64,000 bases of DNA from Pseudomonas sp. 10S4 (GCF_034344865.1 NZ_CP133774.1:6696001-6760000); one strand, 5' to 3'; numbered from the stretch's first letter, positions 1 to 9,364 are shown. Notes: a model not told the origin generated them from the letters alone. Program-made: numbers and translations.

Positions 1-341
1 GGCAAGCCATGCTTGAACTGCGACACATACCCGGCGATGTCCAGCTCGCCGCTTTCGATGCGGTTGTACAGCGACGCGCCTTCCTGAACCAGCAGGACAC
101 TGAGGATGATCACCGGCAAAATCGCGATCACCAGACAAATACTCAGGGTGCACAGCGACGTCAGGTTGCGCTGCCAGCCGAACTTCAATTGCAGCCGCCG
201 CTGCATCGGCGCGAAGACGATGCCGAGGATGACCGCCCAGAACACCGCACCGTAAAACGGCAACAGAATCCAGATAAAGGCCAGGGTCACGACGACCAGC
301 AACACAAGCAGCGCCCTGTTTTGTAGCGTGGTTTCTTTCAT
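1..341 (-). CDS. AI-2E family transporter (PerM-like), N-terminal part
   Basis: The gene runs off the left edge; only about 113 N-terminal codons are present. The start is the ATG at 339-341, followed by MKETTLQNRALLVLL. Two hydrophobic blocks lie near residues 10-40 (LVVVTLAFIWILLPFYGAVF), with another at about 60-80 (CLVIAILPVIILSVLL), and a basic stretch (PMQRRLQLKFGWQRN) between them. This order fits the N-terminus of the AI-2E/PerM inner-membrane family, whose members export small solutes or act as Na+/H+ antiporters; the true substrate cannot be read from this piece. It is transcribed away from trhP, and the two share a 160-bp divergent intergenic region. Confidence 0.75.
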   Translation of the reverse strand, partial: MKETTLQNRALLVLLVVVTLAFIWILLPFYGAVFWAVILGIVFAPMQRRLQLKFGWQRNLTSLCTLSICLVIAILPVIILSVLLVQEGASLYNRIESGELDIAGYVSQFKHGL

Positions 342-501
342 GTCCGATCCATGTCAATCCGCAACGGAGCAGGCGCTCCTTGATGCTTAGTCCGCCACGG
401 TTCGCATGAGTGCCATCCGTTTGTTCATCAAGCATAGATCCAGATCAATGATCCCTGAGGGCAAGCCCTCTATCCTCGGCTGCTTTGCGATCGATACCGC
501 C

Positions 502-1839
502 ATGCCCCTTGCCACACCACTCTCAATCCCAGAGCTGCTCGCCCCCGCCGGCACTCTGAAAAACATGCGTTATGCCTTCGCCTACGGCGCCGATGCGGTG
601 TACGCCGGGCAGCCGCGCTACAGCTTGCGGGTGCGCAATAACGAATTCGACCACGCCAACCTGGCCCTCGGCATCAAAGAGGCGCAAGCCCAGAACAAGC
701 GCTTCTACGTGGTGGTCAACATCGCGCCGCACAACGCCAAGCTCAAAACGTTCTTGAAAGACCTGACTCCGGTGATTGCCATGGCGCCGGACGCGCTGAT
801 CATGTCCGACCCGGGCCTGATCATGCTGGTACGCCGGCACTTCCCGCAGATGCCAATCCATTTGTCGGTGCAGGCCAACACGGTGAATTGGGCGAGCGTC
901 GAGTTCTGGCAGCAACAGGGCTTGAGCCGGATCATCCTGTCGCGGGAACTGTCCCTGGAGGAAATCGCCGAAATTCGCCAGCAAGTACCGGCCATGGAAC
1001 TGGAAGTGTTCGTCCACGGCGCGTTGTGCATGGCCTATTCCGGACGCTGCCTGCTCTCGGGCTACATGAACAAGCGCGACGCCAACCAGGGCAGTTGCAC
1101 CAACGCTTGCCGCTGGAAGTACTCGGCACAGGCGGCCACGGAGAATCAGCTCGGCGAGATTGTTCAACAGTTCCAGCCTGAGCCGACTTTAGGCATCGGC
1201 GCACCGACCGATCAGGTGTTCCTGTTGCAAGAAGCCAATCGTCCAGACGAGTTGATGCCAGCCTTCGAGGACGAACACGGCACCTACATCATGAACGCCA
1301 AAGACCTGCGCGCCGTGCAGCATGTCGAGCGTTTGACGCAAATGGGCGTGCATTCACTGAAGATCGAAGGCCGAACCAAATCCCACTTCTATTGCGCCCG
1401 CACCACTCAGGTGTATCGCCAGGCCATTGATGATGCGGTGGCCGGTCGCGCCTTCAATCGCAATCTGATGACTGATCTGGAGTCCCTGGCCCAGCGCGGC
1501 TACACCGAAGGGTTCCTGCGTCGGCATGTGCATGATGAGTATCAGAACTACCAGAACGGCAGCTCGGTGTCGGAGCGACAGCAGTTTGTCGGGGAATTGA
1601 CCGGCGAACGGCACGATCGCCTGGCCGAAGTGAAGGTGAAGAACCGCTTTGGCCTGGGCGATCATATGGAACTGATGACGCCCAAGGGCAACTTCCACTT
1701 TGATTTGCATCAGTTGCAGAACATCAAAGGCGAGCCGATTGAAGTGGCGCCGGGGGATGGGCACACGGTGTATGTGCCGATTCCGGATGCGGTGGATTTG
1801 CGGTTTGGGTTGTTGATGCGCGATGTGACCGGCAATTGA
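502..1839 (+). CDS. trhP: tRNA hydroxylation protein P, U32 peptidase family (YegQ)
   Basis: A 445-residue U32-family protein, close to the length of E. coli YegQ/TrhP, which with prephenate makes 5-hydroxyuridine at tRNA position 34. The U32 signature is intact near residues 168-186: EVFVHGALCMAYSGRCLLS, followed by further cysteines (GSCTNAC) expected to hold an Fe-S cluster. The reading frame is open from 406, but homologous sequence (IPELLAPAGTLKNMRYAF) begins just after the ATG at 502, so that start is preferred. It is a single gene, diverging from the upstream permease and followed by a REP element. Peptidase activity is an old family label; RNA modification is the established role. Confidence 0.9.
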   Translation: MPLATPLSIPELLAPAGTLKNMRYAFAYGADAVYAGQPRYSLRVRNNEFDHANLALGIKEAQAQNKRFYVVVNIAPHNAKLKTFLKDLTPVIAMAPDALIMSDPGLIMLVRRHFPQMPIHLSVQANTVNWASVEFWQQQGLSRIILSRELSLEEIAEIRQQVPAMELEVFVHGALCMAYSGRCLLSGYMNKRDANQGSCTNACRWKYSAQAATENQLGEIVQQFQPEPTLGIGAPTDQVFLLQEANRPDELMPAFEDEHGTYIMNAKDLRAVQHVERLTQMGVHSLKIEGRTKSHFYCARTTQVYRQAIDDAVAGRAFNRNLMTDLESLAQRGYTEGFLRRHVHDEYQNYQNGSSVSERQQFVGELTGERHDRLAEVKVKNRFGLGDHMELMTPKGNFHFDLHQLQNIKGEPIEVAPGDGHTVYVPIPDAVDLRFGLLMRDVTGN

Positions 1840-1855
1840 AAAATCAGCGCAAAAC

Positions 1856-1990
1856 CTGTGGCGAGGGAGCTTGCTCCCGTCCGGCTGCGCAGCAGTCGTA
1901 AAACCTGCATCCAGGGTGTGCCTGACGAATCGCGGTTGCCTGTTTTGGGGCTGCTTCGCAACCCAGCGGAAGCAAGCTCCCTCGCCACAA
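1856..1990. repeat. REP element pair, class B
   Basis: Inverted pair of GTGGCGAGGGAGCTTGCTCC-type arms around a spacer with a second, smaller palindrome (GGGCTGC...GCAGCC). It sits between convergent trhP and the LysR stump. The same class recurs at 9412, 12846, 36311, 53615 and 60983. Confidence 0.85.
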
Positions 1991-2015
1991 TGGTCATTTG
2001 TAATGCCACAAAAGA

Positions 2016-2620
2016 TCACGCGAACTCTTCGCGCAACATCCCCACAAACGCCTCTCGCGCCGGGTGAACCCCGACGTTTTCATGCCAGTAAAACAAATTC
2101 TCGACAGCCGTCAGTTCGGGGAATTCATACCCCGCGCATCCCGCCCCTTTGGCGTACTGATCAAACACCCCTTTTGGCACCAACGCCACGCCAGCCCCGG
2201 CACTAACGCAACCGACAATCGCACCATAACTGGCCAGGCTGACAATCGGCAGCGCCTGCCCCTGGCGCAGCAACCAATGTTCCAGCGCCGCCCGATACGG
2301 ACAGCCCTGCAGCCACATAAACACGGTTTTGTCCTGCAAATCCGCGATGTCGCGCACCGGCCCCAGCGACGTTGAAGCAATCAGCAGCAGCTCTTCGCGG
2401 TACATCGGCGTGCGCTTGAGTTGTGAGCGCTCGACATCCACTGCAACGATGGCGCCGTCGAGGCGGTGATTGGCGGTGTCGTCGAGCAACTGGCTCCAGG
2501 TTCCGGTGGTCAGCTCCAGGGCTACGCCGGGATAACGCTGGTGGAACTTGGCGAGTAATCGCGGCAATCGACCGATGGCCGAAGATTCGATGGCGCCGAT
2601 GCGCAGCGGCCCAGACGGGT
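2016..2620 (-). pseudogene. LysR-type regulator, C-terminal stump lacking the HTH domain
   Basis: About 200 codons of a LysR effector-binding domain are readable: SGPLRIGAIESSAIGRLPR is the usual beginning of that domain, and it continues to a natural stop at 2016. The N-terminal helix-turn-helix and linker (about 90 residues) are absent. In frame upstream of DPSGPLRIG the sequence is not LysR-like but the reverse complement of an EamA transporter coding for RVSGWRWG. No start codon with a ribosome site precedes the domain; an internal ATG at 2565-2567 would give 183 residues. Interpretation: a deletion joined this gene to its divergent EamA neighbour, leaving no DNA-binding protein. Confidence 0.85.
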
Positions 2621-2621
2621 C

Positions 2622-3193
2622 GGCGGATGGAGGATCGGGTGAGCGGCTGGCGCTGGGGCTGTGTGTTGCTGGGGTTGATCGGCGTGGTGATTGTGATGGC
2701 CGGCGATAAAGGCCTCGGCGGCATTGATGCCCACGGCTTGCTGATCCTGCTGGCGGCGGTGTCGTGGAGTTTTTACTTTGCGCTGCAGAAGCATCACACC
2801 GGGCGTTATGACGGTTTGACCCTGACTTGCTACACGGTCTGGTGCGGGACCGCGTTGTTGTTGGTTTATCTGCCAGGGCTGGCGGATCAGGTAGTGCGAG
2901 CGCCGGTTAAAGTGCAGATAGTGGTGATTGGGTTGGGCGTGTTTCCGAGTGCCTTGGCGTACCTGGCTTGGGCGTTTGTGCTGGCCCATGTGGATTTGAG
3001 TCGTGCGGCGATGACGTTGTACCTGGTGCCGCCGACAGCGATGGCGATTGCCTCGGTTGCGCTGGGTGAGCGGCCGGCGATGATAGTTATCGTCGGCGCG
3101 CTGGTGGTGTTGACCAGTGTGTTGGCGTTGAATCTGGAGCGGCGAGTGGTGGGGCTTCTGACGCTATCGCGAGCAGGCTCGCTCCCACATTGA
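2622..3193 (+). pseudogene. EamA/DMT family transporter, C-terminal stump
   Basis: Homology to ten-helix EamA drug/metabolite transporters starts abruptly around RVSGWRWG and continues through about 185 residues containing roughly six to seven membrane segments (for example VLLGLIGVVIVMAG, GLLILLAAVSWSFYFAL, MTLYLVPPTAMAIASVAL). The first helices are missing. The upstream neighbour is the equally truncated LysR gene on the other strand, so a single deletion removed both 5' ends and the shared promoter. The stop at 3191-3193 lies just after a REP arm (3163-3190), so the last residues (LSRAGSLPH) are encoded by repeat DNA rather than family sequence. Confidence 0.85.
3163..3190. repeat. Solitary REP arm, class A
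   Basis: One arm only (ATCGCGAGCAGGCTCGCTCC) without its inverted mate, inside the 3' end of the EamA stump reading frame; a complete REPIN follows 25 bp later. Confidence 0.75.
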
Positions 3194-3216
3194 CCGCGAG
3201 AACACTGGAGATCCCC

Positions 3217-3308
3217 TGTGGGAGCGGGCTTGCTCGCGAAGAGGCCGTGTCAGTCGACATCCATGCTGCCTGATACACCGCTTTCGCGAGCAAGCCCGCT
3301 CCCACAAG
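3217..3308. repeat. REPIN, class A
   Basis: Two inverted arms (GTGGGAGCGGGCTTGCTCGC and its complement) about 45 bp apart, between the EamA stump and the GntR gene. Confidence 0.9.
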
Positions 3309-3329
3309 GGGTTTGTGGTGTTGTTGGGA

Positions 3330-4055
3330 TCAGGTGTTCCCTGATGAAAACCGGTCGCGGCTGTTGGTCAGGTGCAGCCACATCGCCGCCCGCGCTGCGT
3401 CCGGGTCCTGGCGTTTGATGGCGTTGAGGATTGCTTCGTGCTCTTGATTGGCCAGTTGCCCGAGCTTGCTCAAATCCGTCGAACCGCGCTCGGTCGCGTT
3501 GACCCGCGTCCGGGGAATCATCGCGCTGCCCAGTTGCTGCATGATTTCGGTGAAGCACACATTGCCGGTCGCTTCGGCGATCAGCAGGTGAAAGCGCTTG
3601 TCGGCTTCAACGCAACTGTCGTTGTTGGCGAGCAGGCTTTGATAGTCATCCAACGCTTCACGCATCTGCGCCAATTGCTGATCGGTACGGCGAATCGCAG
3701 CTAGCGCGGCAGCCTGGGTTTCCAGGCCCATGCGCAATTCCAGAATGCTGCGCACCCCCAGCGCGGTGTCGACGTTCAGTCGCAGCCCCTGCTCCGCTGC
3801 GCGCTCGATCACGAACGTGCCGATGCCGTGACGGGTCTCCACCAACCCCGATGCCTGCAGCTTCGAAATCGCCTCACGCACCACCGTTCGGCTGACCCCG
3901 TGCTCCTGAACAATCGTGTTCTCCGACGGCAGCTTGTCTCCCGGCAGCATCTGGCCGAGCAGGATGCTTTGGGTCAGCTTGGCCACCAGGTCATGAGCCA
4001 GGTTGTGGCTGCGCTTGCGGGCAGGTGCGTCGAGGTCTTCTTGCATGGCGATCAT
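3330..4055 (-). CDS. GntR/FadR-family regulator, probable glucarate regulator
   Basis: A 241-residue protein with an N-terminal winged helix (about residues 15-80; LPSENTIVQEHGVSRTVVRE, then GLVETRHGIGTFV) and a C-terminal all-helical FCD ligand domain (about 95-235; the conserved D/H pattern includes FHLLIAEATGN and NQEHEAILNAI). FCD regulators usually repress sugar-acid catabolism and release DNA when bound to the acid. It is divergent from gudP-gudD with two TTGTATGA-type sites in the gap, so control of glucarate uptake and dehydration is the likely role. The start could be the ATG at 4055 or the ATG three codons later (4046); neither has a strong ribosome site. Confidence 0.85.
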   Translation of the reverse strand: MIAMQEDLDAPARKRSHNLAHDLVAKLTQSILLGQMLPGDKLPSENTIVQEHGVSRTVVREAISKLQASGLVETRHGIGTFVIERAAEQGLRLNVDTALGVRSILELRMGLETQAAALAAIRRTDQQLAQMREALDDYQSLLANNDSCVEADKRFHLLIAEATGNVCFTEIMQQLGSAMIPRTRVNATERGSTDLSKLGQLANQEHEAILNAIKRQDPDAARAAMWLHLTNSRDRFSSGNT

Positions 4056-4123
4056 CCGAAAAGCGGGGCTATCCGGATCGTAGCACCGGGCTCGCCCGGA
4101 ATCTCATGAAAACAACACTCAAC

Positions 4124-4134
4124 TTGTATGACAA
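4124..4134. promoter_or_regulatory. Candidate GntR operator 1
   Basis: TTGTATGACAA is a near-perfect inverted repeat (TTGT-ATG-ACAA) of the kind bound by FCD-type GntR proteins. It lies 69 bp upstream of the regulator's start, in the shared gap with gudP. Its partner site is at 4257. Confidence 0.5.
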
Positions 4135-4256
4135 CACTCAACAATCAGCGCTTCAACCCCTCGAAACAGCCAGAACAAAACATCTAAAAGAATAACAAAT
4201 TGCCTATAAAGCGCCATTTCGTTGGATATCAGCGCTTGCGGGATCAAAAAACCTAG

Positions 4257-4267
4257 TTGTATGATGT
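4257..4267. promoter_or_regulatory. Candidate GntR operator 2
   Basis: TTGTATGATGT repeats the first eight bases of the site at 4124 and lies 61 bp upstream of the gudP start, where a repressor could block transcription of gudP-gudD. Confidence 0.45.
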
Positions 4268-4327
4268 CTATCAACGCGAAACGCCCAGCAATACCCCGCA
4301 TAAAAATAATCAGTGGGAGAAAAGCAA

Positions 4328-5674
4328 GTGAGTACATCCGCATCCGCGATAAACGACGGCGCCGATTCAGTCCTGAAATCCGCCATCTCGAAAGTCAAAC
4401 GCCACGTCCTGCCGCTGTTCGTGATCATGTTTATCGTCAACTACATTGACCGCGTAAACATTGGCTTCGTCCGCGCCCACATGGAGCAGGATCTGGGCAT
4501 CGGCGCTGCCGCCTACGGCCTCGGTGCCGGCCTGTTCTTCATTGGTTACGCGCTGTTCGAAGTCCCCTCCAACATGCTTCTGCAAAAAGTCGGCGCGCGC
4601 ATCTGGCTGACCCGGATCATGCTGACCTGGGGCCTGGTTGCCGCCGGCATGGCGTTCATCCAGAACGAAACCCACTTCTACATCCTGCGTTTTCTGCTCG
4701 GTGTTGCCGAAGCCGGGTTCTTTCCCGGGGTGATTTATTACTTCACCCGCTGGTTGCCTGGGCTTGAACGCGGTAAGGCGATTGCGATCTTCCTTAGCGG
4801 CTCGGCGGTTGCGTCGCTGATCTCCGGCCCGCTGTCCGGGATGTTGCTGCAACTCAATGGTTTCGGCCTGCACGGTTGGCAGTGGATGTACTTCATTGAA
4901 GGCATGTTCTCGGTTGGGCTGTGCGTATTCGTCTGGTTCTGGCTTGACTCCAAACCCCACGACGCCAAATGGCTGAGCCGCGACGAACAGGACGCGCTGG
5001 TCAAGGCAATCGACGACGAACAACTCGCTCGCGAAGCCGCGACGCCGATCAAACCGTCCCTGGGCAAACTGCTCAAGGACCGTCAGATCATCCTCTTCTG
5101 CCTGATCTACTTCTTCATTCAGTTGACCATTTATGCCGCGACCTTCTGGCTGCCGAGCATCATCAAGAAGATGGGCGACCTCAGCGACATCCAGGTCGGG
5201 TTGTTCAATTCGATCCCGTGGTTGCTGTCGATTGTCGGCATGTACGCCTTCGCCGCGTTTTCGGCCAAATGGAAACACCAGCAAGCCTGGGTCGCCGCTG
5301 CGCTGCTGATTGCTGCGGCCGGGATGTTCATGTCCACCACCGGCGGACCGATCTTTGCCTTTGTGGCGATCTGCTTCGCGGCGCTGGGTTTCAAATCGGC
5401 GTCGTCGCTGTTCTGGCCGATTCCCCAGGCGTACCTGGATGCGCGGATCGCTGCCGGCGTGATCGCGCTGATCAACTCGGTGGGCAACCTTGGCGGCTTC
5501 GTCGCGCCGACCACGTTCGGTCTGTTGGAAGAACACACCGGTTCGATTCAGGGCGGGCTCTACGGTTTGGCGGCGACTTCGATCATCGCCGCAATCATTG
5601 TCTTCGCCGCCCGCAACACACCGAAAACCGCACCCGCCGCTGCCCCCGGCAAACCCGCTTCCAGCCACGCCTGA
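4328..5674 (+). CDS. gudP: MFS glucarate/galactarate transporter
   Basis: A 448-residue member of the anion:cation symporter branch of the major facilitator superfamily, with 12 predicted membrane segments and the family signature early in the protein (NYIDRVNIGFVRAHM). It should import D-glucarate (perhaps also galactarate) with protons at the inner membrane. A GTG start at 4328 is chosen because GGGAG lies about 9 bases upstream; the open frame begins five codons earlier without such a site. It is 24 bp ahead of gudD on the same strand and divergent from the GntR regulator. Assignment to glucarate rests mainly on the adjacent dehydratase. Confidence 0.88.
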   Translation: MSTSASAINDGADSVLKSAISKVKRHVLPLFVIMFIVNYIDRVNIGFVRAHMEQDLGIGAAAYGLGAGLFFIGYALFEVPSNMLLQKVGARIWLTRIMLTWGLVAAGMAFIQNETHFYILRFLLGVAEAGFFPGVIYYFTRWLPGLERGKAIAIFLSGSAVASLISGPLSGMLLQLNGFGLHGWQWMYFIEGMFSVGLCVFVWFWLDSKPHDAKWLSRDEQDALVKAIDDEQLAREAATPIKPSLGKLLKDRQIILFCLIYFFIQLTIYAATFWLPSIIKKMGDLSDIQVGLFNSIPWLLSIVGMYAFAAFSAKWKHQQAWVAAALLIAAAGMFMSTTGGPIFAFVAICFAALGFKSASSLFWPIPQAYLDARIAAGVIALINSVGNLGGFVAPTTFGLLEEHTGSIQGGLYGLAATSIIAAIIVFAARNTPKTAPAAAPGKPASSHA

Positions 5675-5698
5675 ACCTCAGTTTTGAAGGACATAACA

Positions 5699-7042
5699 AT
5701 GAACGCACAAGACACTGCAAAAGCGCCGATCATCACCAGCATGCAAGTGGTTCCGGTGGCGGGCCACGACGGCATGCTGCTCAACCTGAGCGGTGCTCAC
5801 GGTCCGTTTTTCACCCGCAACATCGTGATCCTCACCGACAACGCCGGGCACACCGGCGTCGGTGAAGTGCCGGGCGGCGAACGCATTCGCCAGACCCTGG
5901 AAGATGCGCGCTCGCTGGTGGTCGGCAGCCCCATCGGCACCTACCAGAAGATCCTCAATCAGGTGCGCCAGACCTTCGCCGATCGCGATGCCGGCGGCCG
6001 CGGCCTGCAAACCTTCGACCTGCGCATCACCATTCACGCCGTCACTGGCCTGGAGGCCGCCCTGCTCGACTTGCTCGGCCAGCATCTGGACGTGCCGGTC
6101 GCGGCGCTGCTCGGCGAAGGCCAGCAGCGTGATGAAGTGAAAATGCTCGGCTATCTGTTTTACGTCGGCGACCGTAACGAAACCGATCTGGCCTACCGCA
6201 GCGAACCAGACGCCGACAACGACTGGTTTCGTGTGCGTCACGAAAAAGCCATGACTGCCGACGCGGTAGTGCGCCTCGCCGAGGCCGCCCATGCCCGTTA
6301 CGGTTTCAAAGACTTCAAACTCAAGGGCGGCGTGCTCAGCGGCGATGAAGAAATCGAAGCGGTCACCGCCTTGGCCGAACGCTTCCCTGATGCGCGCATC
6401 ACCCTTGACCCGAATGGCGCGTGGTCACTGAAAGAAGCGATCCGCTTGTGCCGCGATCAGCATCACGTCTTGGCGTACGCCGAAGATCCGTGCGGGGCGG
6501 AGAACGGTTACTCGGGCCGTGAAGTCATGGCTGAATTTCGCCGCGCCACGGGGCTGAAAACCGCGACCAATATGATCGCCACTGACTGGCGGGAGATGGG
6601 TCACGCGATTCAATTGCAATCGGTGGATATTCCGCTGGCTGACCCGCACTTCTGGACCATGCAGGGCTCGGTTCGGGTGGCGCAGATGTGCCATGAATGG
6701 GGCCTGACCTGGGGCTCGCATTCCAACAACCATTTCGACATTTCCCTGGCCATGTTCACCCACGTTGCGGCGGCTGCGCCGGGTGAAATCACCGCCATCG
6801 ATACACACTGGATCTGGCAGGACGGCCAGCGTCTGACCAAAGCGCCGCTGCAAATTGTCGGTGGCTGTGTGCAAGTGCCGAAGAAGCCGGGGCTCGGTGT
6901 GGAACTGGATTTGGATCAACTGGCCAAGGCGCATGAGTTGTATAAAGGCATGGGCCTGGGCGCGCGGGATGACAGCGTGGCGATGCAGTTTCTGATTCCG
7001 GGCTGGAAGTTTGATAACAAACGGCCGTGTTTGGTGCGTTAA
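5699..7042 (+). CDS. gudD: Glucarate dehydratase
   Basis: An enolase-superfamily enzyme of 447 residues that converts D-glucarate (and L-idarate) to 5-keto-4-deoxyglucarate, the first catabolic step. The catalytic set is complete: the KLK pair at residues 207 and 209, metal ligands D237 (LDPNG), E262 (AEDP) and N291 (TATNM), and the general base H341 (WGSHSN), each two positions later than in the E. coli enzyme. The ATG at 5699 follows AAGGA by a good distance. It forms a two-gene transcription unit with gudP; the downstream kdgD-type steps are not in this window. A class A REPIN ends the unit. Confidence 0.95.
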   Translation: MNAQDTAKAPIITSMQVVPVAGHDGMLLNLSGAHGPFFTRNIVILTDNAGHTGVGEVPGGERIRQTLEDARSLVVGSPIGTYQKILNQVRQTFADRDAGGRGLQTFDLRITIHAVTGLEAALLDLLGQHLDVPVAALLGEGQQRDEVKMLGYLFYVGDRNETDLAYRSEPDADNDWFRVRHEKAMTADAVVRLAEAAHARYGFKDFKLKGGVLSGDEEIEAVTALAERFPDARITLDPNGAWSLKEAIRLCRDQHHVLAYAEDPCGAENGYSGREVMAEFRRATGLKTATNMIATDWREMGHAIQLQSVDIPLADPHFWTMQGSVRVAQMCHEWGLTWGSHSNNHFDISLAMFTHVAAAAPGEITAIDTHWIWQDGQRLTKAPLQIVGGCVQVPKKPGLGVELDLDQLAKAHELYKGMGLGARDDSVAMQFLIPGWKFDNKRPCLVR

Positions 7043-7064
7043 CCCGACTGACACACCACCATCC

Positions 7065-7156
7065 CTGTGGGAGCGGGCTTGCTCGCGAAAGCGGTCTAAC
7101 AGTCACATAGATGTTGGATGTGCCGCCGCCTTCGCGAGCAAGCTCGCTCCCACAGG
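7065..7156. repeat. REPIN, class A
   Basis: Inverted GGGAGCGGGCTTGCTCGCGA arms filling the gap between convergent gudD and ampR; the second arm carries the variant AAGCTCGCTCCC. Confidence 0.9.
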
Positions 7157-7163
7157 GTCCGCA

Positions 7164-8048
7164 TTAACATTCATTCATCTGCGCAGCATGTAGAAGCCAT
7201 TGCTTGAACGCCACCATCGCCGGCGTTTCAGGCCGCGACTGCAAGCGCGTCAACCAATAACTACCCGTGGTGATGTGAATGGCAAACGGCTGCTCAATCG
7301 CCCCCGCCGCCAATTGCCGAGCGAACATCAACGGCGGCGCCAACGCCACACCCGCACCTTGCAGCGCCGCCTCCATCATCGCCAGCGATGAGTCGAAGAT
7401 AATGCTTTGTGGCGGCGCAGCGTGGGTCGAGAGGCCCGACGCCTGAAACCAGTCCGGCCATTCATCCGTGCGATACGAACGCAACAACGTCTGCTGCAAC
7501 AAGTCGACGGGTGATGCCAGTTGCCGGGCGATCTCGGGAACGCACAACACCGACAGCGGCGCCTCGATCAGCCGCACCGCTTCAATTCCATGCCACGCCC
7601 CGGCGCCAAAACGAATCGCGTAATCCAGCCCTTCAGCGGCCACATCCACCCGGTTGTTGTTGGTCGACAGGCGTAAATCTATGAACGGATGTTTCGCCTG
7701 GAAGTCGGCCAGACGCGGCAACAGCCAACCCACTGCGAACGTCCCCACGGCACCCACCGTCAGCACTTCCCGGTAATGTCCGCCCTCAAGTCGCTCCAGT
7801 GTTTCGGCAATTCGGTCGAAGGATTCGCGCAGCACCGGCAGCAGGGTTTCGCCCTCGCTGGTCAACATAAGGCCACGGGGCAAGCGTTTGAACAGGGTTA
7901 CGTTAAGCTGGGCCTCAAGGCTTTTGACCTGATGACTCACCGCCGCTTGCGTGACGCACAACTCCACCGCCGCCCGGGTGAAGCTCAAATGCCGCGCCGA
8001 GGCCTCGAAGGCGCGCAGAGCGTTCAATGGTAATTGCGGACGAATCAT
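7164..8048 (-). CDS. ampR: LysR-type activator of AmpC beta-lactamase
   Basis: A 294-residue LysR protein with an N-terminal winged HTH (LNALRAFEASARHLSFTRAA, CVTQAAVSHQVKSLE) and an effector domain that matches AmpR closely (VGAVGTFAVGWLLPRL, RLSTNNNRVDVAAEGLDYAI). AmpR senses muropeptides from cell-wall recycling and switches ampC on when anhydro-muropeptides displace UDP-MurNAc-pentapeptide. It is divergent from ampC with a 146-bp gap, the classical arrangement. The ATG at 8048 is preferred over 8060 because GGGAG lies just upstream of it. Confidence 0.92.
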   Translation of the reverse strand: MIRPQLPLNALRAFEASARHLSFTRAAVELCVTQAAVSHQVKSLEAQLNVTLFKRLPRGLMLTSEGETLLPVLRESFDRIAETLERLEGGHYREVLTVGAVGTFAVGWLLPRLADFQAKHPFIDLRLSTNNNRVDVAAEGLDYAIRFGAGAWHGIEAVRLIEAPLSVLCVPEIARQLASPVDLLQQTLLRSYRTDEWPDWFQASGLSTHAAPPQSIIFDSSLAMMEAALQGAGVALAPPLMFARQLAAGAIEQPFAIHITTGSYWLTRLQSRPETPAMVAFKQWLLHAAQMNEC

Positions 8049-8194
8049 GGCCACTCCCAAACTTTTCTAATGGCTCGTGCGAAATATCATCGGTTGTCGA
8101 TCAGCGGCGCACTGCCTAAATTTGCCTCGCCGTTCACCGGCCGGTGGCGGGCAGTCTACCGCTTAGCCGAACCAATTCGCATGGAATAGAACCA
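8049..8194. promoter_or_regulatory. ampR-ampC divergent control region
   Basis: Gap between divergent ampR and ampC. The stretch ACTGCCTAAATTT at 8111-8123 resembles the AmpR operator core described in enterobacteria and Pseudomonas (TCTGC near TAAATTT). The exact promoter elements were not resolved by eye. Confidence 0.5.
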
Positions 8195-9364
8195 ATGACG
8201 GACACAATCACCATGACCAGACTGACTATTTTCGGGGCTTGCGCAGCATTACTCAGCGCTGGCCCGTGCTTGGCGCAAGGTCAGACAGACCAGCAGATTC
8301 AAAGCGCGGTCGACGCCGCCATTCGCCCCATCATGCAAGCCCAAGGCGTTCCCGGCATGGCCGTGGCAGTGACCATCGATGGCAAGCCGCATTACTTTAA
8401 CTACGGCGTCGCCAACAAAGAAAACGCCCAAGCGGTCACCGAAAACACCCTGTTCGAAATCGGCTCGGTAAGCAAAACCTTCACCGCCACTCTCGGCGGC
8501 TACGCCCAGGCCACCGGCAAACTGTCCGTTACCGATAAGGCCAGCCAGGTCTTGCCGGCGTTGCGCGGCAGTGCGTTCGATAACGTCAGCGTGTTGCAAC
8601 TGGGTACTTACACCGCCGGTGGATTGCCGTTGCAGTTCCCTGATGCGTTCGATCACGCAGATAAAATGCTCGGCTACTTCAAACAGTGGAAACCGGTGTA
8701 TGCCGCCGGCACCCATCGTCAATATTCGAACCCCAGCATCGGGCTGTTCGGGTATCTGGCCGCGCAAAGCCTGGGCCAGCCTTTTGATGAGGTGATGGAG
8801 AAGACGCTGTTGCCGAAACTCGGGTTGAAGCACACCTACCTCAAAGTGCCGCAAGATCAGATGGAGATTTACGCTCAGGGCTATGACAAGAACGACAAGC
8901 CTGTGCGCGTCAGCCCGGGGGCGCTGGACTCTGAAGCATACGGTGTGAAAACCAGTGCGGCGGACATGATTCGGTTTGTTGAGGCGAACCTGAAACCTTC
9001 GGGACTTGAAGCGCCAATGCAGAAAGCCATTGCAGCGACTCATACCGGTTACTACACGGTTGGTGACATGACTCAGGGCTTGGGTTGGGAACGCTACACC
9101 TACCCGATCACCCTCGATAAATTGCTGGCCGGTAACTCGACGCCGATGGCCATGGAAGCGCATAAAGTCCAATGGCTGAACCCGCCGCAGCCTGAGCCAG
9201 GCAGTGTATTGATCAACAAAACCGGCTCTACCGGTGGCTTCGGTACTTATGTTGCGTTCGTGCCCGCCAAAGACATTGGTATCGTGATCCTGGCCAACAA
9301 AAACTTCCCGATCCCGGAACGGGTCAAGGCTGCTCATCAAATCCTGAGCGCACTGGCCGAATAA
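8195..9364 (+). CDS. ampC: Class C beta-lactamase (AmpC)
   Basis: A 389-residue precursor of a periplasmic serine beta-lactamase that hydrolyses cephalosporins. The signal peptide runs to about residue 28 (CAALLSAGPCLAQ). Catalytic motifs are complete: SVSK at 91-94 (acylated Ser91), YSN at 177-179 and KTG at 342-344. The ATG at 8195 has GGAA eight bases upstream; an open frame extends to 8144 and a second in-frame ATG lies at 8213. Induction through the divergent AmpR is expected. Followed directly by a class B REP. Confidence 0.95.
   Translation: MTDTITMTRLTIFGACAALLSAGPCLAQGQTDQQIQSAVDAAIRPIMQAQGVPGMAVAVTIDGKPHYFNYGVANKENAQAVTENTLFEIGSVSKTFTATLGGYAQATGKLSVTDKASQVLPALRGSAFDNVSVLQLGTYTAGGLPLQFPDAFDHADKMLGYFKQWKPVYAAGTHRQYSNPSIGLFGYLAAQSLGQPFDEVMEKTLLPKLGLKHTYLKVPQDQMEIYAQGYDKNDKPVRVSPGALDSEAYGVKTSAADMIRFVEANLKPSGLEAPMQKAIAATHTGYYTVGDMTQGLGWERYTYPITLDKLLAGNSTPMAMEAHKVQWLNPPQPEPGSVLINKTGSTGGFGTYVAFVPAKDIGIVILANKNFPIPERVKAAHQILSALAE

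Noticed and set aside
4367-5668. 433-codon minus-strand frame opposite gudP
   Set aside because: Charged, low-complexity translation without any domain; gudP is unmistakable on the plus strand.
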